DNA of 64,000 nt from Candidatus Accumulibacter conexus (lineage in GTDB: Bacteria; Pseudomonadota; Gammaproteobacteria; Burkholderiales; Rhodocyclaceae), in assembly GCA_017592775.1 (NCBI GenBank), contig JAGFNJ010000018.1, forward strand, positions 21,738-85,737, given 5' to 3'. Each line of letters starts with the position of its first letter. Within the stretch, counting starts at the first letter, position 1. The notes below the pieces were generated by a model. It saw only the letters and a list, made by a program, of their open reading frames with translations, did not search any database and had not been told where the DNA came from. The translations under genes and the position numbers were made by a program. Below are positions 10,608-19,640 of this stretch, piece after piece.

Positions 10608-13600
10608 TCAGGCAGCGCTCCGCAGCAACCACACGACCGACCATGGCAGCAGGCGCCCTTGCGTCAGCGCATGATCGGCCTCTCCCGGCTCGGCCCAGAG
10701 GACTGCACCAGCCGGCCGTTGCAGGCCCTCAAGTGGAACGCCGCTGTAGTTCGCCAACAGGGTCAGGAGCGAGTCGTCGCCGAGCGTCCACCGGATCGAC
10801 AGGCCGCGCCCCCCGATCAAGCTATGCCGAACGGTCTCTTCATGCATGCCAGTCAACCGCGGACAGATCTCGCGGCGGCGAACGGCCAGTAGCCGGCGAT
10901 GGAAATCGAGCCAGTCAGCATGCGGTGACTGGCGAACGCTGTTCCAGTCGAGTTTGCAGCGCTGAAATGTGGCCGGATCCGTTGGGTCCGGAATGCGCGC
11001 CCGCGTCCTGGCCGTGCGAAACCCCTGCAGATGGGCAAAGGACTTGCGCCGGTTGGCTGCGAGGTTCTTGACCAGATCCGGGTTGAAGTCGCAAAAATAC
11101 AGGAACGGCTGCGCGGCGGCGAACTCTTCGCCCATGAACAGCGCCGGCGGCATGGGTGCCAACAGAGAGGTCGCCACCAGCGCGCCCAGCGGCCGCGCTG
11201 GGGTCAACTGGTGTAGACGTTCGCCGAGTGCCCGGTCGCCGATTCGCGCGTAGTCCTGCAGGAAGGTCACGAAAGCGGTGGGCAACAGGCGATCCGGACC
11301 GCCGTCGACAAACCCACGGCTCAGGCAGGCGCCCAACTGGTCAAGCGGCCGGGCGGTGCCGACCGCACCTGCCGATGCACCGGTCAACACTTCCTGCATC
11401 GCCTGCTGGGCGGCGTCATTCCAGACGGCTTCATAACGGCGCGGAGCGCTGTGATCATGCCAATGGAGATAGCGGGCAGCCCGCTGATCATGGCCCAGCA
11501 GCAGGTGGCAATGGCGGTGCTTGCCGGGCCCCTCACGAACCGCGTCGGCGAGCGCCTCCAGCAGATCGAGCTCACCCGCGTTTTCCTGCAGCAAGGCCGC
11601 ATTCAGGCGGAGACCATCGAGATGGAACTCCTCCAGCCAGTACAGTGCATTGTGGATGAGGAATTCGCCGGCGACCGCCAGCAAGACGTCGATGCTCCTG
11701 CCGGCGAGATCGGTCGTGCGTGGGGCGAAGAACGCCGGCGCGTAAACAGACAGGTAATTGCCCTCTGGCCCGAAGTAGTGACAGGCGAGATCAAGCAGGA
11801 CCATCAGTCCCTTGTGGTGGGCGGTCTGAACCAGATCCTTCAGCTCGTCCGGGTGGCCATAGCTGGCGGCAGGGGCAAATGGCAACACGCCGTCGTAACC
11901 CCAGTTGTGTGCCCCGGCAAAGGCACCGACCGGCAGCAGTTGAATCGCCGTCACGCCCAGTTCCACCAGATGATCCAGTCGTTCCCTGACTGCCGCGAAG
12001 GTACCCTGCACGGTAAAGGCGCCAACATGCAGCTGATAGATGATCGCTTCCTCCCAGGGCCGGCCCCGCCAGTTGCGGTCGGTCCAGACGAACCGACCCG
12101 GCTCGATCACCTGGCTGGCGCCATGTACACCCTGGGGATTGTAACGGGAGGCCGGATCGGGGACTTCACCAAGACCATCGATCCGATAGCGGTAGAGGTC
12201 ATCCACCGTCGCCTCATCGCTCGTCAGTTCGTACCAGCCCGCTTCCCTGGCTTCCATCGGCAGGAGGACGGCGCCAGCCCCCGCTTTCTGCAGTGCAACG
12301 TCCACCCGTTCGGCCGCTGGCGCCCAGAGGCGAAAGCGCACCCGCCCACCTTCGAGCACTTGCGCACCGAAGGGCATGAAATAGCGCCGGCGCAGTAGCG
12401 GCTCCGCCACTTGGCCGGCCTGGCGCCGCTGTGTCAGCAGCGCCAGCGAACGGCCCTGCAGTCGATAGGAGGGGTCGCTGACCCGCCGCAGCTCGCCGCA
12501 TTCGACCAGAGCGGTATCGACCACTAACTCGCTGTCGCCCTTCCACGGCAGCGTGAAGCGAATCGGCTCGTGGTGGCCATTCAGCAGCAGCAGGAAATCA
12601 TCGTCCTTGGCCCACTGCCCGCGTTCATCCTGCTCTTCCAGGGCCTCGCCGATCAGGTACAGGCCGAAGCAACGGGCATGATGATGATCCCAGTCCTGAT
12701 CGCTGATCTCGGCTGCGTCCGGATGCAGCCAGATGATGTCCCGGACGCCTGCGCCGCGGATACGCTGCCCCTGGAAGAAGTGCCGCCGCCGCAGAGCCGG
12801 GTGCTTCCTGCGCAATTCGATCAGGCGGCGGGCAAACTCGAAAAGCTCCCGGTTGTCCGCCATCCCGGCCAGATCCCAATCGACCCAGCTCAGTTCGTTG
12901 TCCTGACAGTAGGCGTTGTTGTTGCCGCGCTGGGTGCGTCCCATTTCATCGCCCGCCAACAGCATCGGCACGCCTTGCGAGAGCAGCAGCGTCGCCAGCA
13001 GATTGCGTCGCTGCCGCTGCCTCAGCCGCAGCACCTCGGGGTCCGCCGTCTCGCCTTCGGCGCCGCAGTTCCAGCTGCGGTTGTGCGCGTCGCCATCGCG
13101 GTTGTCTTCCCCATTCGCCGCGTTGTGCTTTTCGTTGTGGCTGACCAGATCGTAGAGCGTAAAACCATCATGGGCGGTGATGAAGTTGATGCTGGCATAG
13201 GGTCGGCGGCCACTGTGCTGGTACAGATCGCTGGAACCGGTGAGACGGTAGGCGAGCTGGCCCATCAGCCCGCCCTGACCGCGCCAGTAATCGCGCACGA
13301 CGTCCCGGTACTTGCCGTTCCACTCGGTCCAACCAACCGGAAAGTTGCCCACCTGATAGCCGCCATCGCCCAGATCCCAGGGCTCGGCAATCAACTTCAC
13401 CTGCGACAGTACCGGGTCCTGATGAATGATGTCCATGAAGGCGCCGAGCTGATCCACTTCGTGCAGCTCCCTGGCCAGGGCGGCTGCCAGATCGAAGCGG
13501 AAACCATCGACGTGCATCTCGATGACCCAATACCGCAGGCTGTCCATGATCAGCTGCAGCACCCGCGGATGCATCATGTTCAGGGTATTGCCACAGCCGG

Positions 13601-14552
13601 TGTAGTCCATGTAGTAACGGGGAGCGCCGGCCACCAGACGATAGTAGGCGGCATTGTCAATGCCGCGGAAGCACAGCGTCGGCCCCAGATGGTTGCCTTC
13701 GGCGGTGTGGTTGTAGACCACATCCATGATGACTTCGATACCGGCTGCGTGCAGGGTCTTGACCAGATGCTTGAATTCGTCGAGACGACCGCTGGCGGAA
13801 TAGCGCGGGTCAGGGGCGAAGTAGCCGATTGAATTGTAGCCCCAGTAATTCTTCAGCCCCCGTTCCAGGAGATGGCGGTCGTCGACAAAGGTCTGTATCG
13901 GCAGGAACTCCACCGCGGTGATGCCCAGACGCTTGAGATGGTCGATGACCGGCGGGGTGCTCAGCCCGGCATAGGTGCCGCGCAGCTCGGGCGGCACATG
14001 CGGGTGCAGGCGGGTGAAGCCCTTGACGTGCAGCTCGTAGATGACGCTTTGGTGCCAGGGAACATTGGGGCGGCGGTCCCCGTCCCAGTCGAAAGCGGGA
14101 TCGATCACCTGGCACTTGAACATGCGGGGTGCGCTGTCGCGCCGGCTGAAGCTCAAGTCCTCGCGCGGACTGCCGATGCGGTAACCGAACTGGGCATCGC
14201 TCCATTCGATGGCGCCGACAATCCCTTTGGCGTAGGGGTCGAGCAGCAGCTTGTGGGGGTTGAAGCGGTGCCCTTCCTCTGGCCGATAGGGCCCATGGAC
14301 GCGGTAGCCGTACAGTTGCCCCGGGCGCACTGCAGGCAGATACGCATGCCAGATCTGGTCGGTCTTCTCGGCCAGCTCGATGCGCTGCTGTTCCTGTCGC
14401 CCGCTGTCGTCGAACAGGCACAACTCGACCTTGTCCGCGTGCTCCGCGAAGATTGCGAAATTGACCCCTTCCCCGTCCCAGGTGGCGCCCAGGGGATACG
14501 GTCTGCCAGGCCAGACTGCCGTCAGCGCTTCAGACATGGCCGCAGGCACCAT
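10608..14552 (-). CDS. glgX: GlgX glycogen debranching enzyme fused to a degenerate TreZ (maltooligosyltrehalose trehalohydrolase-like) module
   Basis: A single 1314-residue frame. Residues 1 to about 715 are a complete GlgX/isoamylase: CBM48-like N-terminus, DVVYNHT (region I), FRFDLA with nucleophile Asp354, LIAEPWD with Glu390, and TAHDGFT with His461/Asp462. All catalytic residues are present, so alpha-1,6 debranching is expected. From about Met726 to the end, the sequence tracks TreZ closely ([50 protein letters not shown]). Its active site is lost: region I has His925-Tyr926 where Asn-His is usual, the nucleophile Asp is Asn984 (LDGLRLNA), the acid/base Glu is Gly1020, and the region IV His-Asp pair is Tyr1101-Ala1102. 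The second half is therefore read as a pseudoenzyme, perhaps a glucan-binding or scaffolding module. It sits 79 bp upstream of glgB. Confidence 0.93.
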   Translation of the reverse strand: MVPAAMSEALTAVWPGRPYPLGATWDGEGVNFAIFAEHADKVELCLFDDSGRQEQQRIELAEKTDQIWHAYLPAVRPGQLYGYRVHGPYRPEEGHRFNPHKLLLDPYAKGIVGAIEWSDAQFGYRIGSPREDLSFSRRDSAPRMFKCQVIDPAFDWDGDRRPNVPWHQSVIYELHVKGFTRLHPHVPPELRGTYAGLSTPPVIDHLKRLGITAVEFLPIQTFVDDRHLLERGLKNYWGYNSIGYFAPDPRYSASGRLDEFKHLVKTLHAAGIEVIMDVVYNHTAEGNHLGPTLCFRGIDNAAYYRLVAGAPRYYMDYTGCGNTLNMMHPRVLQLIMDSLRYWVIEMHVDGFRFDLAAALARELHEVDQLGAFMDIIHQDPVLSQVKLIAEPWDLGDGGYQVGNFPVGWTEWNGKYRDVVRDYWRGQGGLMGQLAYRLTGSSDLYQHSGRRPYASINFITAHDGFTLYDLVSHNEKHNAANGEDNRDGDAHNRSWNCGAEGETADPEVLRLRQRQRRNLLATLLLSQGVPMLLAGDEMGRTQRGNNNAYCQDNELSWVDWDLAGMADNRELFEFARRLIELRRKHPALRRRHFFQGQRIRGAGVRDIIWLHPDAAEISDQDWDHHHARCFGLYLIGEALEEQDERGQWAKDDDFLLLLNGHHEPIRFTLPWKGDSELVVDTALVECGELRRVSDPSYRLQGRSLALLTQRRQAGQVAEPLLRRRYFMPFGAQVLEGGRVRFRLWAPAAERVDVALQKAGAGAVLLPMEAREAGWYELTSDEATVDDLYRYRIDGLGEVPDPASRYNPQGVHGASQVIEPGRFVWTDRNWRGRPWEEAIIYQLHVGAFTVQGTFAAVRERLDHLVELGVTAIQLLPVGAFAGAHNWGYDGVLPFAPAASYGHPDELKDLVQTAHHKGLMVLLDLACHYFGPEGNYLSVYAPAFFAPRTTDLAGRSIDVLLAVAGEFLIHNALYWLEEFHLDGLRLNAALLQENAGELDLLEALADAVREGPGKHRHCHLLLGHDQRAARYLHWHDHSAPRRYEAVWNDAAQQAMQEVLTGASAGAVGTARPLDQLGACLSRGFVDGGPDRLLPTAFVTFLQDYARIGDRALGERLHQLTPARPLGALVATSLLAPMPPALFMGEEFAAAQPFLYFCDFNPDLVKNLAANRRKSFAHLQGFRTARTRARIPDPTDPATFQRCKLDWNSVRQSPHADWLDFHRRLLAVRRREICPRLTGMHEETVRHSLIGGRGLSIRWTLGDDSLLTLLANYSGVPLEGLQRPAGAVLWAEPGEADHALTQGRLLPWSVVWLLRSAA

Positions 14553-15007
14553 GAGCCGGCGAAGCCGGAAGCAGACGGGCGGTGCCGCTCAGGGGGAGCG
14601 GCTGATCCAGGCACATGCAGGCAAGTCCCTGACCAACGTTCTGAGCAACCCCGGCACGGGACCGGCGCACTCTCGACACTCTTTCCATCACCATCCGAAC
14701 CAGTTTCCGGGGCATCGACGCCAACGCGCGGCGGTTCCAGCGAGCAACCCGGTCGTTTGTCCTGCGCGCCCGCCCGAACGACCGGCTCGCAGCCGACACC
14801 AGTCCGCCCGCGAGCAACGCAGCGAAGACGAAATCCCTGATGCCAATGGGTGAGATTGTACCAGCGCCCGACGCCCGTGCCCACAGGAGCTCTTCTTTCG
14901 ACCTGTTGCATCATCGTCCAGAACGTGATTTTCGACACCTGGCGGACGGCTGAGCCGTGCGAAGATCAAACCCGTAGTCAGTCCATGCACAGACGAGGGA
15001 GTTGGCG
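14553..15007. other. Intergenic stretch upstream of the glycogen genes
   Basis: These 455 bp separate the minus-strand glgX-treZ gene from a plus-strand DUF4124 gene. No convincing gene is seen; open frames here are Arg-rich shadows. A minus-strand TACAAT at 14860-14855, preceded by TGG, could be an extended -10 for the glycogen operon, which would give a leader of about 300 nt. This is inference only. Confidence 0.35.
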
Positions 15008-15340
15008 ATGAAGTTGCGGGGTCTCTTCGTGGTATTCCTGGGTTTGCAGATTTGCCAACCAGCACATGCCGATTCGTTGTTCAGATGCGAGGTCAATGGC
15101 CGTGTCGAGTTCTCCGATCGACGCTGCCAGCCGGCGAAGCCGAACTGTTCCGAAAGGGACGGCAAGGAACCGCAGCGCGGGCAGTGCGCCACGTCAGCGT
15201 CGGCGACGGACAGGCCCCCGGTCCAGTCCCCCGCCGCTCAGGCACGCACCGGCCACGGCGCCGACTTGCCGGCCCGGCTGGCTTTCAATGACACGGCAAA
15301 CCGCACCGGGAGCATGCCGCGGGCACTCGATGCGCGGTAG
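15008..15340 (+). CDS. Small secreted DUF4124-like protein
   Basis: A 110-residue protein of unknown function. MKLRGLFVVFLGLQICQPAHA is a Sec signal peptide. The mature N-terminus DSLFRCEVNGRVEFSDRRCQ matches the DUF4124 pattern, a short beta unit with Cys residues common in periplasmic proteins of beta- and gammaproteobacteria. The tail is Pro/Ala-rich and of low complexity. The ATG at 15008 is preceded by GAGGGA at a good distance; the TTG two codons earlier is less likely. Confidence 0.7.
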   Translation: MKLRGLFVVFLGLQICQPAHADSLFRCEVNGRVEFSDRRCQPAKPNCSERDGKEPQRGQCATSASATDRPPVQSPAAQARTGHGADLPARLAFNDTANRTGSMPRALDAR

Positions 15341-15627
15341 TACGGCGCCCGCTTCCAGAAAATGCGGACGACACCCGCGGAGTGAAACAGGGGCATCGGC
15401 GAGCGTATTGCCGCTTTGCTCGCGGGGACGCGAACCGCAAGGCTTGAGCCCCACAGCCCAAGGGGCATGACGAGGACCGCGGTCGCCTTCAGGGTAACGC
15501 CGCTGTCGTCATGGCGCACCGGTCCGTCGACCGGCTGCTCCGCAGCGCCCGGACCCGTCGCGGCAGAAGCACTTGCTTCCGCCAGCCGGATCACTGGACA
15601 ATGACGGCGCCACCCTGCCACCCGACC

Positions 15628-15933
15628 ATGAACAGAATCGTCGCCCTCGCACTGCTGCTTGCTCTCGCCACGCCGACCGCCGGCAGCGGCCCCTGGCGGG
15701 CAAGCGAAACGAATACCCGCGGCTGGCAACTGATGACGCCGGAAGAGCGCATCGAGCATCAGGCGAGGATTCGCGGCTTCCGCAGCTACGCCGAATGCCG
15801 CAACTATCAGCTCGAGCATCACCGGCTGATGGAGGAACGTGCGCGGCAGCGCGGGCTCGAGCTGCCACGCGGCCGGCGCGACATCTGCGAGCACCTGCAG
15901 CCCCCAGCCGAGCCCCGCCCGCGTGCCGACTGA
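15628..15933 (+). CDS. Small secreted hypothetical protein
   Basis: A 101-residue protein that I do not recognise. MNRIVALALLLALATPTAGS is a signal peptide. The mature part is charged and helical, with MTPEERIEHQARIRGFRSYAECRNYQLEHHRLMEERARQRG shortened here to its pattern: many Glu/Arg/His and two Cys. The start was chosen for the signal peptide; an in-frame ATG at 15601 exists. It lies 15 bp upstream of the ferric-reductase-like gene and may be co-transcribed, so a role in a redox or metal-handling membrane system is possible but not shown. Confidence 0.6.
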   Translation: MNRIVALALLLALATPTAGSGPWRASETNTRGWQLMTPEERIEHQARIRGFRSYAECRNYQLEHHRLMEERARQRGLELPRGRRDICEHLQPPAEPRPRAD

Positions 15934-15948
15934 TCGCTGCCACCCGGG

Positions 15949-17208
15949 ATGGTGAGCGCCACCCGGTTCCGGCTGACGATCCCGCTGCTCCTGCTGGCAT
16001 CGGCAGCGGGTCCGGTATGCTGGGCGCTGCCCTCGGGACTGTCGCCGCTGCGCAGCCTCGGCATCATCCTCGGCTGGGCAGGCTGCGGCCTGCTCCTCGG
16101 CAGCCTGCTGCTGATGCTGCGCGAAACCTGGCTGTCGCGCTGGCTTGGCGGTCTCGAAGACATGTATCGCTGGCATCACCGCGCCGGCATCGTCGCCTAC
16201 GTCGCGCTGCTCGCGCACCCGTTGGCGCTCGCTGTCGATTCCTGGCCGGAGTTCCCGGCCGTCGCCTGGCAGACGCTGTCGCCCTTCGGCAACGGCTGGG
16301 CGGTGCGCCTCGGCTGGCTGTCGCTGCTGCTGCTGATGTTCGGACTGGCCACCACCTTCGCCACCCGGCTTCCGTACCGACGCTGGCGCTGGCTGCACGC
16401 CTCGCTCGGCATCGGCGTCCTCCTCGGCCTCGGCCACCTGTTGCAACTGGGAATCGAGGAACCGGTGCTGCCGCTGCTGGCACTGGCGACGCTGCTGCTC
16501 GGCTGGCGCTTCATCCGCGACGACGCCGGGCTCGCGGCCCGGCCTTACATCGTCCGCTCGGCGACTCCGGTCGCCGACGGTGTCGTCGAGATCGGCCTGC
16601 AGCCGCTCGCCGAAGCGGTCGTTGCCGACCCCGGACAGTTCGTCCTTGTCGCCTTCTTCACCGGCCCGGGATTCCGTGGCTGCGGCCAGTTCCACCCGTT
16701 CACCGTCAGCTCGATCGGCACCGGTGGCGAGATCCGGGTCGGCGTCAAGGCCCTGGGCGACTGCACCCGACACCTGCAGTCGATCGCAGTTGGTGTCCCG
16801 GCAAGGGTGCATGGCGCCTTCGGCAGCTTTCTCGCCGACCGGCCGGCAACGACACAGCTCTGGCTGGCTGGGGGCATCGGCGTCACGCCCTTCCTTGCCC
16901 TGCTGCGCGCCGGCCCGCTGAGCCAGCCGACGACCCTGGTCTACCTCTACCGCGGCGCGGCCGATGCCGCCTATCTGCCCGAGCTGCGCGCGCTCGCTGC
17001 TGCCGATCGGCTGTTGTCGCTGCAGGCGCACGCCACCGGCGAACGGCCACCGGACATGGCATCGCTGCTGCCGGCCAGCCCCGACCTCGCCAGCCGCGAG
17101 TGCTATCTTTGCGGTCCGCCGGCAATGGTCGCCGCCGTCCGCGAGGTGCTGCGCCGGCGCGGCGTCACCCCCCGCCACATTCACTTCGAGAACTTCGACT
17201 TCCGCTGA
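15949..17208 (+). CDS. Ferric-reductase-like transmembrane flavoprotein (FRE/NOX-type)
   Basis: Predicted membrane oxidoreductase moving electrons from NAD(P)H through FAD to haem in the membrane. The 419 residues begin with several hydrophobic helices (about 1-185) containing histidines suited to bind haem (RWHHRAGIVAY, LLAHPLAL, WRWLHASLG, GLGHLLQLG). A cytosolic FNR-like half follows: the FAD motif HPFTVSS (249-255), the nucleotide-binding Gly motif GGIGVTPF (308-315), and CGPPAM (388-393) near the C-terminus. The stop overlaps the start of the cytochrome b5 gene (TGATG), so the two are translationally coupled and likely form one redox chain. The substrate is unknown; iron or copper reduction is one possibility. 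Confidence 0.85.
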   Translation: MVSATRFRLTIPLLLLASAAGPVCWALPSGLSPLRSLGIILGWAGCGLLLGSLLLMLRETWLSRWLGGLEDMYRWHHRAGIVAYVALLAHPLALAVDSWPEFPAVAWQTLSPFGNGWAVRLGWLSLLLLMFGLATTFATRLPYRRWRWLHASLGIGVLLGLGHLLQLGIEEPVLPLLALATLLLGWRFIRDDAGLAARPYIVRSATPVADGVVEIGLQPLAEAVVADPGQFVLVAFFTGPGFRGCGQFHPFTVSSIGTGGEIRVGVKALGDCTRHLQSIAVGVPARVHGAFGSFLADRPATTQLWLAGGIGVTPFLALLRAGPLSQPTTLVYLYRGAADAAYLPELRALAAADRLLSLQAHATGERPPDMASLLPASPDLASRECYLCGPPAMVAAVREVLRRRGVTPRHIHFENFDFR

Positions 17209-17576
17209 TGCGCCGACTGTACGCCTGCACCACTGCTGTCTTCTGGCTCCTGGTCGCCACCGTGGCGATCGTCGGCCACTGGTCGCCGGCCGCAGACCCG
17301 GCCAGTCCCGCCGCCGCCGAGCGGCTGATCCCGGTCGCGGAGCTCGCCCGGCATGCACTGCCCGACGACTGCTGGATGGCCATCCGCGGTGGCGTCCATG
17401 ATGTCAGCGCCTATCTGCCAGAGCACCCGTCGCGTCCGGATGTTGTCGTGCCGTGGTGCGGCCGGGAGGCGACCGAAGCCTATGAGACCAAGACCCGGGG
17501 ACGCCCGCATTCGGCGCAGGCGGATGAACTGCTCGCCAGATACCGCATCGGTCGTCTCGCCGCGGAAAAGCCGTAA
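17208..17576 (+). CDS. Membrane-anchored cytochrome b5-like haem-binding protein
   Basis: A 122-residue protein with an N-terminal hydrophobic helix (about residues 7-23) and a cytochrome b5 fold. LIPVAELARHALPDDCWMAI is followed by GGVHDVSAYLPEHPS, where the His occupies the first axial-ligand position of the HPGG motif, although the GG is replaced by SR. GREATEAYE and a later RPHSAQ give the second candidate ligand. The helix should tether the haem domain to the membrane. The gene overlaps the upstream flavoprotein by one base, which suggests that it is the electron acceptor or donor of that reductase. Confidence 0.78.
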   Translation: MRRLYACTTAVFWLLVATVAIVGHWSPAADPASPAAAERLIPVAELARHALPDDCWMAIRGGVHDVSAYLPEHPSRPDVVVPWCGREATEAYETKTRGRPHSAQADELLARYRIGRLAAEKP

Positions 17577-17664
17577 GCGACATGAAGACGGCCGAACCGC
17601 CGGCCGAACCGGCCTGGCGGCGCTCCGGCAGGCAGCACCACGCCTGCGCAGCGTACGAGTGCCG

Positions 17665-17670
17665 TATGAT
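17665..17670 (+). promoter_or_regulatory. Possible -10 box upstream of the GT2 gene
   Basis: TATGAT matches the sigma-70 -10 consensus in 5 of 6 positions. A strong GGAGGGG site and an ATG at 17713 follow about 40 bp downstream. No good -35 is visible. Confidence 0.35.
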
Positions 17671-17874
17671 GGCGTCCGACCGCCGCTGACGGGAGCGGAA
17701 CACGGAGGGGGAATGTCTCGTGGCAACGGCAATGAATCCGGATGGCGGACAGGAGCAACTCAAGCAGCCGGATCGCTGGCTGCGCTGCCGGCGCAGTGCG
17801 CCATCGACTGCGGCCACGTGCCGTGCGAAACGGCGGCCGGCGGCAGCCGGCGCGGGTGTCGGTGCGTGAAGGCA

Positions 17875-19230
17875 ATGCAGGTTTCGGTCCTGATGCCGTC
17901 GCTGAATCAAGCCGCTTTCATCGAAGCTGCCGCGCGCAGCGTCCTGCAGCAGGACTACCCCGCGGTCGAACTGCTGGTGGCCGACGGCGGCTCGACCGAC
18001 GGTACACATGCGATACTGGAGCGTCTGTCGCGCGAGTTCGGCGACCGCCTGCGCTGGCGTGCGGCTCCCGATTCCGGACCGGCGAACGCGGTCAACAAGG
18101 CGCTGGCGCTGGCTCGCGGCGACATCGTCGGCTGGCTGAACGCGGATGATCTCTACACGCCCGGAGCGGTTGCGGTGGCCGTTGCGCTGCTGCAGGCCAA
18201 TCCTTCACTGATGATGGTGTTCGGCGAAGCCGACCACATCGACGAAACGGACCGCATCCTCGATCGCTATCCGACACTGCCGGCGACGACACCGCTGGCG
18301 TCCTTCCAGGGCGGCTGTTTCATCTGCCAACCAAGCGCCTTTCTCCGCCGACGCGTCTTTGACGAGATCGGTGCGCTCGACGAGAGGCTGTCGACCGCAT
18401 TCGATTTCGATCTCTGGCTGCGCGTCTTTCGCGCCTTTCCCGGGCGGATCGCCAACCTGCCCCGCGTGCAGGCGAAATCCCGCCTGCACGCGACGTGCAT
18501 CACGCGGCGCATGCGACGAACGATCGCAGCCGAGAGCGTGCGCGTCCTCGCCCGCCACCTCGGCGACGCCGATCCGCACTGGCTGCTGACCTATGTCGAG
18601 GAACAGTGCGCGTCCTACCCGCATGGGGATTCCCCCGCCGATCTCCGCCAGGATGTCGATCTGCTGGCGGCGGAACTGGCCGGCTGCTTTTCGGCAGACA
18701 GTCGCGAGTTCCTGCGCCAACGGCTGGCGATGGATGCGCGCCTGCGGCTCGCCTTGCCCGAAGCCTTTGCCACCGTCACTGCGGATGGTTGGGCGACTGG
18801 ATCGTTGCGGATCAGACTGCGCCAAGTTGAACCCGTCCCCGGCCGGCAACGCACCCGCAGCTTCCGGCCGGTTGTCGCCGAGACGAGCCTTGCTGGTACT
18901 GCGCTGACCCTCCTCGTCCGTCTGCGCAGCCGGCTGCGTCGCTGCCTGCTCGGCAGCGCTCGTTCGTACCTGCACCTGGCCTGCCGCCATGCGGCGCCGC
19001 TGCCGTCGCCATTGTCACTCACCGTTCGCACCGGGCAGCAGGCCGAGCGGCACTGCATCGTCGCCAAGCAGGGCCGGTTCTCACTGTTCGTGCCACTGGC
19101 CGCTGCCGCCAGGCCGTGCGCGGAGATCGAGATCATCGCGGAGCAGGTGTTCGTCCCGGGGCTCGTCGATGAGCGCTCGTCGGACATGCGCGAGCTGTCG
19201 TTTCGCGTCGAAGCCATGACGCTCATCTGA
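17875..19230 (+). CDS. Family 2 glycosyltransferase
   Basis: Transfers a sugar from a nucleotide donor, probably in exopolysaccharide assembly given the export gene downstream. From the ATG at 17875 the 451 residues start directly with the GT-A fold (VSVLMPSLNQAAFIEAA), then VADGGSTDGT, GWLNADDLY (the DxD-type metal site) and a C-terminal part of about 200 residues without a recognised domain. The start is uncertain. A perfect SD and ATG at 17713, with a -10 box before it, would add 54 residues of Ala/Cys/Arg-rich sequence that do not look like a GT2 N-terminus. The stop codon lies inside the terminal repeat of a MITE-like element. Confidence 0.85.
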   Translation: MQVSVLMPSLNQAAFIEAAARSVLQQDYPAVELLVADGGSTDGTHAILERLSREFGDRLRWRAAPDSGPANAVNKALALARGDIVGWLNADDLYTPGAVAVAVALLQANPSLMMVFGEADHIDETDRILDRYPTLPATTPLASFQGGCFICQPSAFLRRRVFDEIGALDERLSTAFDFDLWLRVFRAFPGRIANLPRVQAKSRLHATCITRRMRRTIAAESVRVLARHLGDADPHWLLTYVEEQCASYPHGDSPADLRQDVDLLAAELAGCFSADSREFLRQRLAMDARLRLALPEAFATVTADGWATGSLRIRLRQVEPVPGRQRTRSFRPVVAETSLAGTALTLLVRLRSRLRRCLLGSARSYLHLACRHAAPLPSPLSLTVRTGQQAERHCIVAKQGRFSLFVPLAAAARPCAEIEIIAEQVFVPGLVDERSSDMRELSFRVEAMTLI

Positions 19231-19378
19231 GAGGCTGTGAAGAAATCGTCGCGAGCAGGCCGAGATGCAAGGCGCGAGCGAGCGAACGACGAGACATATC
19301 AGATGGATAGGCGAGGAGTGAGCGAGTGAGCAACGCCGCAGATCGGTCGCGCAGTAGATTTGTTCACAACCTCTGAGA
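19226..19378. repeat. MITE-like element with terminal inverted repeats
   Basis: A 153-bp non-coding unit. Its left end TCTGAGAGGCTGTGAA (19226-19241) is the reverse complement of its right end TTCACAACCTCTGAGA (19363-19378) at 14 of 16 positions. The interior is made of GCGAGC/GAGTGAGC-type short motifs and has no open frame. The left repeat contains the stop codon of the upstream glycosyltransferase. This layout is typical of small non-autonomous mobile elements, but no transposase with matching ends is in the window. Confidence 0.6.
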
Positions 19379-19640
19379 CAAGCCCGTCAGCGGCGTGCAT
19401 ATGCCGGGGAACTCAAGCGGCGGCAACAGTGGCGTCGCGCCCGGCGCCGCCGAGCCTTCGCGGGCAGCACCAGCATCGCTTCGTGGCGGCGGGAGCAACG
19501 GTCACGCCGCCACGTCCGGGCAGCGGGCTGAACTGCTCCTTCTTCCCGGCGGGCAGCCGAAGGCAAGCAAATGCTGATATATTTGCAGGATTTGGCAGCA
19601 TCGGCGGCCGGCATTTCGTTCCTGTCGCAGCCGCGGCCAG

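Noticed and set aside
10608-12377. A working maltooligosyltrehalose trehalohydrolase
   Set aside because: Nucleophile, acid/base and both other conserved active-site pairs are substituted, so trehalose release is not expected.
17713-17874. A 54-residue N-terminal extension of the GT2 protein, or a leader peptide
   Set aside because: The SD and -10 are good, but the peptide is Ala/Cys/Arg-rich and unlike GT2 N-termini. It was kept only as an alternative start.
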